A stretch of 64,000 bases of DNA from UBA5195 sp034432755 (GTDB lineage: Bacteria; Chloroflexota; Anaerolineae; Anaerolineales; Villigracilaceae). The position numbers and the translations under genes were made by a program. The stretch is from assembly GCA_034432755.1 (NCBI GenBank), contig DAOUBQ010000050.1, positions 7,033-71,032 of the forward strand, in the 5' to 3' direction. The notes below the pieces were generated by a model. It did not search any database. It saw only the letters and a list, made by a program, of their open reading frames with translations, and was not told where the DNA came from. Below, in pieces: positions 26,558 to 33,725 of this stretch; positions within the stretch are counted from its first letter, which is position 1, and every line of letters begins with the position of its first letter.

Positions 26558-29080
26558 TCACGAAATGCGTTTTCCTCGTAATCGCAGGGAGTTCGATACG
26601 ACAAAAACCGAGCTGAAAGCCATCGCGCCGGCCGCCAGCATGGGGTTGAGCAGCCCCAGAAAAGCCGCCGGGATGAGCAGGACGTTGTAGAAAAAAGCCC
26701 AGAACAGGTTTTGCTTAATCGTGCCAAGCGTCGCACGCGAGAGCAAGATGGCGCGCGCCACGCCGCGCAGGTCGCCGCTCATCAATGTGACGGAGGCAGC
26801 GGCCATCGCCACATCCGTCCCCGTGCCAATCGCCAGGCCAACATCCGCCTGCGCCAGGGCTGGGGCATCGTTCACGCCATCGCCAACCATTGCGACAACC
26901 ATTGGTGACTGGCGATTGGCGATTGGCGATTGCAGGCGTTTAACTTCCGCCGCTTTGCCCTCCGGCAAGATTTCGGCGATAACTTCCTCAATCCCCGCCT
27001 GCCTGGCAATCGCTTCGGCGGTTTTCTGATTGTCGCCCGTGAGCATCACCACGCGCAGCCCCATGCGGCGCAGTTGGGCAATCGCCTCCACCGAGCCGTC
27101 TTTGATGGTATCGGCAACGGCAATTACGCCCGCGGCCTGACCATCCACCGCCACCAGCATGGCCGTTTTAGCCTCGGCCTGTAAACGGGAGACTTCTTTT
27201 TCGAGGCCGTTGAGCAGATAGCCGCGTTTTTCCATCATTCGCAGGCTACCGACTGCCACCCGGCGGCCTTCCACTTCGGCCTCAACGCCCTGCCCGGCCT
27301 CAGCCTGAAACCCGGCCGGTTCAACGAGAACCAGCCCCCGCGTGGTGGCCTCGGCCCAAATGGCCTCGCCGAGCGGGTGTTCGGAGCCTTTTTCCACCGA
27401 GGCAGCTAAAGCCAGTAACCCGTGTTCAGTCATCAGTGAATCAGCGCCAATCAATGATAACTGATGATTGGTGACGATGTCTGTCACTGCTGGCTGCCCC
27501 TTCGTCACCGTTCCGGTTTTATCCAGCACGACCACCGAGACCTTCCCGGCCCGCTCTAGCGCTTCACTGTTGCGGAACAGTATCCCCATCTCAGCACCTT
27601 TGCCCGTTCCAACCATAATCGCAGTCGGGGTCGCCAAGCCCAGCGCGCACGGACAGGCTATCACCAATACGGCCACCATGTGAATCAGAGCGCGGGTGAA
27701 GGGGTTTGTATCTGCATTGACGGGCAATGGCGGCCCAAAGAAATACCAGCCGACGAAAGCGAGGAAAGCAATTGCAATGACCACCGGAACGAAAATGCTC
27801 GAAACCTGGTCGGCCAGTTTTTGGATGGGCGCTTTGCTGCCCTGGGCTTCCTCCACCAGCCGGATAATCTGCGCCAGGGCGGTTTCACGGCCAACTTTGG
27901 TGGCCTCGAACTTGAGCAGCCCTTGTTTGTTGATGGTTGCGCCAATCAGCGGGTCGCCGGGTTTCTTCTCCACTGGCAGCGACTCGCCGGTGAGCATGGA
28001 TTCATCCACTGTGGAGCGGCCCTCGATGACCACCCCATCCACGGGGATTTTCTCACCCGGGCGCACCAGAACCACATCCCCAACCCGCACATCGTCCACC
28101 GCTATCTCGGCCTCAACACCCTCTCGCACGACGCGGGCGGTTTTGGCGCGCAGCCCCATCAGTTTTTTGATGGCTTCACTGGTGCGGCCTTTGGCGCGCG
28201 CCTCGAGGAACTTGCCCAGTTTGATGAGCGTAATGATGACAGCGGCGGTCTCAAAATAAACATGTCCATCCAACCAGCCAAAGGTGATTGGCAGCGAGTA
28301 GAGATACGCCGCCGAGGAACCCATCGCAATCAGCACGTCCATATTGGCCGAGCCGTTGCGCAGGGCTTTATACGCGCCAACGTAATACTGCCAGCCAACG
28401 TAAAACTGCACCGGGGTTGCCAGGGCCAGCATGAGCCAATTGAACCACCATGCGCCGGGGTACATGCCCATCATCCGGTACATCTTCTGGTAATCGGGCG
28501 CATAGAAAAAAGCCGGAAGCAGGCCAAAATCTTTGCCCATCGAGAGCAGGAACAGTGGGATGGTGAAAAGCAGGCCAATCAGGAGCAAACGCCGCTGGGT
28601 TGCGATTTCTCGCTCACGGGCCATGGCCTCAGCGTCTTCTGCCTGGCCGCCCAATTCAAGCGACTCAAACCCGGCCGCGCTCACCGCCCGGCGGATTTCC
28701 GCCTGACTGACGATGGTGGGAATATAACGGACGCGCGCCTTCTCGCTGGCATAGGTCACGCTGGCTTCTAAAACACCTTCCAGCCTGGTGAGAGCCTTTT
28801 GCAGCCGCCGAGCGTCATTATCATCGGCAAGGCGCTTGATGACCAGTTCGGCCTCGCCTGTCGCAACTCCGTACCCGGCGCGTTCCACCCGTCCAATTAA
28901 GTCTGAAAGCGCCAGTTTGGCCGAATCAAATTCCACCATAGCGCGTTCAGAGGAGAGATTCACGACAGCGGTGGAAACGCCGTCCAGTTTTTTCAAATTC
29001 CGTTCAACCGCCGCCACGCAATTGGCGCAGGTCATGCCGGTAATGGGTAAAGTTAATTGCCTGGTATCAGACATAGACAC
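26558..29080 (-). CDS. copA: Copper-exporting P1B-type ATPase
   Basis: Pumps Cu(I) out of the cytoplasm. 840 aa. An N-terminal metal-binding domain carries GMTCANC (residues 15-21). A second domain of the same fold (about 78-145) lacks the CxxC. Eight membrane helices are expected, with the ion motif CPC at 476-478. TGES lies at 364-367, the phosphorylated Asp 520 is in DKTGT, the class marker HP is at 568-569, and GDGVNDAP is at 733-740. Two stretches, around residues 537-553 and 716-726, are encoded by low-complexity ATTGG-type DNA like that found between genes here. It is the last gene of csoR-copZ-copA. Confidence 0.96.
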   Translation of the reverse strand: MSMSDTRQLTLPITGMTCANCVAAVERNLKKLDGVSTAVVNLSSERAMVEFDSAKLALSDLIGRVERAGYGVATGEAELVIKRLADDNDARRLQKALTRLEGVLEASVTYASEKARVRYIPTIVSQAEIRRAVSAAGFESLELGGQAEDAEAMAREREIATQRRLLLIGLLFTIPLFLLSMGKDFGLLPAFFYAPDYQKMYRMMGMYPGAWWFNWLMLALATPVQFYVGWQYYVGAYKALRNGSANMDVLIAMGSSAAYLYSLPITFGWLDGHVYFETAAVIITLIKLGKFLEARAKGRTSEAIKKLMGLRAKTARVVREGVEAEIAVDDVRVGDVVLVRPGEKIPVDGVVIEGRSTVDESMLTGESLPVEKKPGDPLIGATINKQGLLKFEATKVGRETALAQIIRLVEEAQGSKAPIQKLADQVSSIFVPVVIAIAFLAFVGWYFFGPPLPVNADTNPFTRALIHMVAVLVIACPCALGLATPTAIMVGTGKGAEMGILFRNSEALERAGKVSVVVLDKTGTVTKGQPAVTDIVTNHQLSLIGADSLMTEHGLLALAASVEKGSEHPLGEAIWAEATTRGLVLVEPAGFQAEAGQGVEAEVEGRRVAVGSLRMMEKRGYLLNGLEKEVSRLQAEAKTAMLVAVDGQAAGVIAVADTIKDGSVEAIAQLRRMGLRVVMLTGDNQKTAEAIARQAGIEEVIAEILPEGKAAEVKRLQSPIANRQSPMVVAMVGDGVNDAPALAQADVGLAIGTGTDVAMAAASVTLMSGDLRGVARAILLSRATLGTIKQNLFWAFFYNVLLIPAAFLGLLNPMLAAGAMAFSSVFVVSNSLRLRGKRIS
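26909..26935. repeat. Heptad GGCGATT tandem repeat inside copA
   Basis: Three direct GGCGATT units with flanking half copies. They encode SPIANRQSP just before the conserved GDGVNDAP motif of CopA, without breaking the frame. Confidence 0.8.
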
Positions 29081-29222
29081 TCCAGTAAACTTAAATAGTG
29101 ATAGTCAAAGCCCAGTCAATTTGCTCACTCTGTCACTTTTTCTTTACACCCTGGCGTAAAGCAACCTGTGCCAGAGCAACCCTGGCACAGAATCCACAAA
29201 CTTTTGACGTTCGGCACTTAAC

Positions 29223-29441
29223 CTACGAAAGCGCCAACCCCACCACCGGGTAATTAATTTCAGCCAGCAGGGTCTTGATTTTGTCTTCGTCGGCAGGAGA
29301 TTCAAAAGTGACCGCCACACTCTTAGTCTCGGCGCTGGCGCGCACCTCTTTCACCCCCTCCAATTCAGTCAGTTCGGTCTGGATGGTGTGAACGCAATGT
29401 CCGCAAGAAATATTGGGAACAGAATACTTGACAGTCTTCAT
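29223..29441 (-). CDS. copZ: Copper chaperone / heavy-metal-associated domain protein
   Basis: 72 aa, one HMA domain. The metal site reads ISCGHC (two cysteines, CxxC), followed by VHTIQTELTELEGV and the closing strand AVTFESP. It probably carries Cu(I) to CopA, encoded downstream, or to the regulator. An AAGGAG Shine-Dalgarno 8 bases before the ATG fixes the start; in-frame codons further upstream are low-complexity intergenic DNA. Confidence 0.93.
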   Translation of the reverse strand: MKTVKYSVPNISCGHCVHTIQTELTELEGVKEVRASAETKSVAVTFESPADEDKIKTLLAEINYPVVGLALS

Positions 29442-29547
29442 GAAAAACTCCTTTTTATTTTGTAATTGTCTGATTTTTTGATTGGTGGATTTGGCGACTT
29501 GGCGGGTGAAAATCACACAATCACCCATTCTCGAAATCACCCAATTG

Positions 29548-29820
29548 CTACACTTTGTTCGCCATCTCGAACACCTCGCTGATTTCTTTCAGCACGCGCT
29601 CGCGCTCTTTGGGGTCTTCGCCCTGAATGGCAGTGATGACGCATGAGCGCAGATGGTCTTCAAGGATTTGGGAACTGACCTTGTTGAGCGCAGCCTCCAC
29701 GGCCTGAATCTGACGAATCAGGTCAATGCAATATGCGCCTTCTTCGGCCATGCGGACAATCGCGCGCACATGGCCTTCGATGGTTTTCAGCCGTCTAATG
29801 TTGGATTCGCTTGCCATCAT
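29548..29820 (-). CDS. csoR: CsoR-family copper-sensing repressor
   Basis: 90 aa, all-helical DUF156 protein. The Cu(I) triad is complete: Cys 31 in AYCIDL, His 56 and Cys 60 in DHLRSC. It should repress its own operon until copper binds. Two adjacent ATG codons exist (29820 and 29817); the AAGGAG sequence gives better spacing to the second. It is first in the order csoR-copZ-copA, and its promoter and operator are recognisable just upstream. Confidence 0.93.
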   Translation of the reverse strand: MMASESNIRRLKTIEGHVRAIVRMAEEGAYCIDLIRQIQAVEAALNKVSSQILEDHLRSCVITAIQGEDPKERERVLKEISEVFEMANKV

Positions 29821-29828
29821 CGCTCCTT

Positions 29829-29855
29829 CCCCACCCCCCTGGGGGGGGGATGGGG
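29829..29855. promoter_or_regulatory. G-tract palindromic operator for CsoR
   Basis: CCCCACCCCCCT is followed by a run of nine G, then ATGGGG, giving a near-palindrome with C- and G-tracts like known CsoR operators. It lies between the -10 box and the Shine-Dalgarno of csoR, where a bound repressor would block transcription. Confidence 0.65.
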
Positions 29856-29862
29856 CGGTTCG

Positions 29863-29891
29863 ATAATAACAAGTATGAACATGCTTGTCAA
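29863..29891 (-). promoter_or_regulatory. Consensus sigma70 promoter of the cop operon
   Basis: On the minus strand TTGACA (29891-29886) is followed after exactly 17 nt by TATTAT (29868-29863). The -35 box begins only 7 bases from the stop codon of the upstream acyltransferase gene. Confidence 0.8.
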
Positions 29892-29897
29892 GAAGAA

Positions 29898-31010
29898 TTA
29901 CCCCGCCCACACCTTGCCCGCCGGCACAATTTGCCGCGGAGCAACATCAGCCAACAGAACCGCGCCATTGCCCACCCGCGCGCCCTCGCCAATTTTCAGG
30001 CCGATAATCGTCGTCACGCCCATTCCCACCAGCGCGCGCTCGCCCACCTGCACATGACCAGCCAGCAGGCAGCCCGGTGCAAGGTGGGCGTAGCGACCAA
30101 TTTCGCAATCATGCGAGACAATCGCCCCGCTATTCACCATGCACCTTTCATGCAAAACAGCCGCAGAGCCAACATACGCATTCGCAAAGACCTGAACACC
30201 ATCTTCAAGACGCGCCGAAGGCTCTACCGTGGCGCGTGGATGGCGCAAAATGGGAAAGGCAAAACCATAATCGGCCAGCAGCTCGAACAATTTGACGCGA
30301 ATCTCGATGTTGATAATCCCCCCCACGCCATTGGCGGCCAGCAACACGCCGCGCTCCAGCAAGCCCGGCAGCGCAGCGCGCGTCCCCAGCACCGGCACGC
30401 CCAACACCGAAGTACCCGTCAGAGCCGGGTTGTCATCCACAATCCCTGCCACGCCAAACGCCCCAATCGCCTGAATCATTTCCAGCACGGCCTTGGCATG
30501 TCCACCCGCACCATAGAGCAGGATTTGGGCATTTGGTGATTTGGTGCTTGCAAGATTGTGTGATTGCGTGAGCGATGGATTTTGTGACTGTGTGATTTGT
30601 CGAATGAATGATTCGGTAATCAGGCGGCCTGTGGGCAAGGAAGACAGGTCGAGGCCGAGCGACTCTGCCAGGGCGCGGGCCTGTTTCGTCATCCGCAAAT
30701 CCGACTGATGACTTTTCACTGACGCCTGATTACTGGATGCTGGTAACTGATGACTACTGACTGATTCGTCCGCTGTCTCGGTGATATACGCCAGCACCGC
30801 GCCCACCGACAGTGTATCCCCCTCGCTGGCAATCAGGCGCGCGAAACCGCTCTCCGGCGATTCGACATCGCTGGCGGCCTTGGTCGTCTCAATAGTAAAG
30901 AGCAGGTCGCCCTTCTGAACAGGTTGTCCATCTTTGACATGGATTTGCACCAGCCGGGCTTCGGGTTCGTTGGCATTCAAAAGCGGCACAAGAACGGGAG
31001 TCTGTGGCAT
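29898..31010 (-). CDS. Lipoyl domain - E3-binding domain - PglD/NeuD-like hexapeptide acyltransferase fusion
   Basis: 370 aa with three modules. Residues 1-80 form a biotinyl/lipoyl domain with the attachment Lys 44 in IETTKAASDV. Residues about 104-138 match the peripheral-subunit (E3) binding domain (MTKQARALAESLGLDLS, GRLITESFI). Residues 161-370 match PglD/NeuD-type acyltransferases: Rossmann-like LLYGAGGHAKAVLEMI, then left-handed helix repeats with the catalytic His 300 in SHDCEIG. The first two modules are those of 2-oxoacid dehydrogenase E2 subunits; the usual E2 catalytic domain is replaced. The linkers (84-103 and 138-159) are S/Q/N-rich and encoded by ATTACTGG-type low-complexity DNA. 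The acyl donor might be lipoyl-bound, but this is inference; no E1 or E3 gene is nearby. Confidence 0.85.
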   Translation of the reverse strand: MPQTPVLVPLLNANEPEARLVQIHVKDGQPVQKGDLLFTIETTKAASDVESPESGFARLIASEGDTLSVGAVLAYITETADESVSSHQLPASSNQASVKSHQSDLRMTKQARALAESLGLDLSSLPTGRLITESFIRQITQSQNPSLTQSHNLASTKSPNAQILLYGAGGHAKAVLEMIQAIGAFGVAGIVDDNPALTGTSVLGVPVLGTRAALPGLLERGVLLAANGVGGIINIEIRVKLFELLADYGFAFPILRHPRATVEPSARLEDGVQVFANAYVGSAAVLHERCMVNSGAIVSHDCEIGRYAHLAPGCLLAGHVQVGERALVGMGVTTIIGLKIGEGARVGNGAVLLADVAPRQIVPAGKVWAG

Positions 31011-31039
31011 ATTTTTCCTAATTCCTTAACGTAAACGGC

Positions 31040-31069
31040 TTGCAATTTTGTATAGTTTAACCCTATAAT
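31040..31069 (+). promoter_or_regulatory. Likely promoter of the DUF4013 gene
   Basis: TTGCAA at 31040-31045 and TATAAT at 31064-31069, spaced 18 nt, 34 nt before the ATG. Confidence 0.55.
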
Positions 31070-31103
31070 GGAACATCAACAATAATTCTTGGAGGAGAAT
31101 GAT

Positions 31104-31790
31104 ATGGAATTCGGTCGCGCTTTTACATACATTACACAAGACCCCGACTGGCTCAAAAAAGTCGGCATTGCCGCCGGTTTAATGCTCATCCCTATTTTGG
31201 GCTGGATTGTCGTCGGCGGCTGGGGGCTAGAAATCACCCGCCGGGTGATTCAGGATGACCCAACGCCCCTGCCCGATTGGTCTGATTTTGGCAACTTTGC
31301 CATGCTGGGACTGAAAGGGTTTGTTGTTGGACTGGTGTTCAACCTGCCTGGCGGCTTGGTCAACACCTGCCAAAGCACAATCACCGCGCTGACCAACAAC
31401 CCCGATATTCTTCGCGAGTTAGGAAGCGACGCCTCCACCGCGCTGATTTCGGCGGGCGGCATTGTGGCCCTGTGTTGCGGCTGCTTAGGCCTGATACTCA
31501 GCCTGGCGGCCACATTCATCAGCCCGGCAGCGCTCGGCAACATGATGGCAAACAATGGACAGCTCGGCGCGGCCTTCCGCTTTGGTGAAATCTTCGGCAT
31601 GGTGCGCAGCGCCATTGGCCCCTATCTCATGGTTCTGCTCGGAACCCTGGTCGTCGCATTCATCGTGCCATTTGGGTTAATCATCTGCGTTATCGGCATT
31701 GCCGCCACGGCAGCCTGGGGCAGCACGGTTCTCTATCACCTCTACGGGCAGGCCTACAAAGCCGCCAAAAGCAACACAGTCGCCCTCTAA
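31104..31790 (+). CDS. DUF4013 membrane protein
   Basis: 228 aa, hydrophobic, with about five to six membrane segments (for example LMLIPILGWIVVGGWGLEI and VALCCGCLGLILSLAATFI). The N-terminal FTYITQDPDWLKKV and the GWGLEITRRV motif are typical of DUF4013. Function unknown. The ATG at 31104 has GGAGGA seven bases upstream, so the TTG five codons earlier is not used. A strong terminator follows, so the gene is monocistronic. Confidence 0.85.
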   Translation: MEFGRAFTYITQDPDWLKKVGIAAGLMLIPILGWIVVGGWGLEITRRVIQDDPTPLPDWSDFGNFAMLGLKGFVVGLVFNLPGGLVNTCQSTITALTNNPDILRELGSDASTALISAGGIVALCCGCLGLILSLAATFISPAALGNMMANNGQLGAAFRFGEIFGMVRSAIGPYLMVLLGTLVVAFIVPFGLIICVIGIAATAAWGSTVLYHLYGQAYKAAKSNTVAL

Positions 31791-31805
31791 TCCATGGCTG
31801 GCCCT

Positions 31806-31840
31806 GGCCCCAAAGGTTGAACCTTTGGGGCCTTTTCTTT
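31806..31840 (+). terminator. Rho-independent terminator after DUF4013 gene
   Basis: An 11-bp perfect stem GGCCCCAAAGG with its complement, a 5-nt loop and the tail TTTTCTTT. Confidence 0.9.
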
Positions 31841-31856
31841 CGCTCAATTGCAACGT

Positions 31857-32867
31857 ATGAAACTCACTGCATCTCCGCTCACCCTCAACCTGAAGACCAC
31901 CTTTCGCGTGGCGCACGGCGCAAGCAACCAGCGGCACAACGTCCTGGTGCGCATGGAACATGACGGTTTGATTGGCTATGGCGAGGCCGCCGCTGTGCCG
32001 TATTACGGCGATACGCAGGAAAGCCTGATAGCCTACCTGGAGAGCCTGCCACCGCTTGGAGATAACCCCTACGCGTTAGAAGACCTGCTCAATGCCCTGC
32101 CAGAAGGCGCGCATGCCGCCCAGGCCGCCGTTGACATTGCCCTGCACGACCTGTGGGGCAAACTGCTCGGCCAGCCGCTCTATCGTCTGCTTGGGCTAAC
32201 TCCCGCCCCGCTGCCGCAAACCTCCTTCACCATCAGCATCAACTCCCCCGAAGTGATGGCCCGCACGGCCCGTGAAAGCGGTTACCCAATCATCAAAGTC
32301 AAACTCGGACCAGATGACCCTGAAAGCGCCATTGCGGCGATTCGCTCCGCGACGAACGCCCGCCTGCGGGTTGATGCCAACGCCGGCTGGACGCCCCAGC
32401 AAGCCCTCGACCTGATTCCGCGCCTCGAAAAATACGACCTGGAATTCATCGAGCAGCCACTCCCGGCGAACGATGTCGAATCCTATCGCTGGCTGCACGC
32501 AGAGCTCAAACAAAAAGGCGTCAAGTTGCGAATTTTCGCCGATGAAAGCGTCAAAACGGCAGCAGATGTCGCCAAATATGCTGACGCAATAGATGGTGTA
32601 GTGGTCAAACTGATGAAAACCGGCGGAATCCGCGAAGCGCTGCGCGCCATCCACACCGCCCGCGCGCATGAGATGGAAATCATGCTCTCGTGTATGGTTG
32701 AAAGCTCGGTCGGCGTGACCGCCGCAGCCCATCTCGCCCCCTTATGCGACTATCTCGATCTCGACGGGCCGCTGCTGGTCGCCGACGACCCGTTCATCGG
32801 CGTACAATATGATGGCGCAACCCTGACCCTACCCAATGGGCCGGGGTTGGGCATCACGCCGCGCTAA
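31857..32867 (+). CDS. Enolase-superfamily L-Ala-D/L-Glu-type dipeptide epimerase
   Basis: 336 aa. The two catalytic lysines are in IIKVKLG (KxK) and VVKLMKTGG. Metal ligands are Asp in RVDANAGW, Glu in EFIEQPL and Asp in FADESV. CDYLDLDGP supplies the DxD element that binds the dipeptide amino group in Ala-Glu epimerases. The enzyme probably recycles murein dipeptides, but other dipeptides are possible. The ATG at 31857 begins MKLTASPLTLNLK; a TTG three codons earlier is an alternative. Confidence 0.85.
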   Translation: MKLTASPLTLNLKTTFRVAHGASNQRHNVLVRMEHDGLIGYGEAAAVPYYGDTQESLIAYLESLPPLGDNPYALEDLLNALPEGAHAAQAAVDIALHDLWGKLLGQPLYRLLGLTPAPLPQTSFTISINSPEVMARTARESGYPIIKVKLGPDDPESAIAAIRSATNARLRVDANAGWTPQQALDLIPRLEKYDLEFIEQPLPANDVESYRWLHAELKQKGVKLRIFADESVKTAADVAKYADAIDGVVVKLMKTGGIREALRAIHTARAHEMEIMLSCMVESSVGVTAAAHLAPLCDYLDLDGPLLVADDPFIGVQYDGATLTLPNGPGLGITPR

Positions 32868-33008
32868 AAAACAAACACTCGTCTATTTGCGCGGCTCATC
32901 CTGAAATCATTTCCGGCCTGTTTGCTTTTGAAACCCACAGTCGGAACTTAAGGAAGCCATAAAATCCATGTAGAGAATCATCCCCGGCATTGAGTATAAT
33001 TCTGCTTA

Positions 33009-33710
33009 ATGAGCATCGCCCTCAACCTATACCGCTTACAACAAATTGATACCCGCCTCGACCAGGTGACATCCCGGCAGGCGGCCATCCAGTCCGCGCT
33101 GGAAAATGACGCCGCGCTGAAGGCTGCCCGCCTGCGCCAGGAAAGCGCCGAAGCGGCGCTCAAAGCGTCAGAGCAAGCCCTCAAACAAGCCGAGAACGAA
33201 GCCGCCAACCAGCGCATCAAACTCGAACAGGCTGAATCCAGCCTGTATAGCGGGCGCATCCAAAACCCCAAAGAACTCGCCGACTTACAAAACGATGTCG
33301 CCGCGCTCAAACGCCACCTCGCCACGCTGGAAGACCGCCAACTGGAGGCCATACTCGCACTGGAAGATGCCCGCGCGGCGCTAGATTCGGCCAAAAAGGA
33401 ATATCTCCTCACGCAAGGACAGGTTATCAGCCAAAACGCTTCGCTGAAAACCGAACAGGACTTCCTCCAAAAAGAAACAGAAACCCTCACCGCCCAACGC
33501 CTGGCTGTATTGCCGATGATAGACAGCCAATCGCTGGCCCGCTACGACACCCTGCGCCAACAGCGGCGCGGCCTGGCCGTCACCACCATCAGCGAGGATG
33601 CCTGTAACGCCTGCGGTGCAGCCCTCACACGCGGACACGCCCAATCAGTGCGGTTTTCGCAGCAAATCGTCCACTGCCCATCGTGCGGCAGGATTTTATT
33701 TGCCGGCTGA
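33009..33710 (+). CDS. Coiled-coil protein with C4 zinc ribbon
   Basis: 233 aa. Residues 1-180 form a long antiparallel coiled coil rich in A, L, E, Q and R (LYRLQQIDTRLDQVTSRQ...). The C-terminus has two CxxC pairs, CNACG and CPSCG, about 30 residues apart, forming a zinc ribbon. This is the widespread DUF164/CT398-like family, proposed to bind nucleic acid or assist secretion. It lies 15 nt upstream of the NACHT gene and is probably co-transcribed with it. Confidence 0.82.
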   Translation: MSIALNLYRLQQIDTRLDQVTSRQAAIQSALENDAALKAARLRQESAEAALKASEQALKQAENEAANQRIKLEQAESSLYSGRIQNPKELADLQNDVAALKRHLATLEDRQLEAILALEDARAALDSAKKEYLLTQGQVISQNASLKTEQDFLQKETETLTAQRLAVLPMIDSQSLARYDTLRQQRRGLAVTTISEDACNACGAALTRGHAQSVRFSQQIVHCPSCGRILFAG

Positions 33711-33725
33711 ACAGGAATTCAAATC

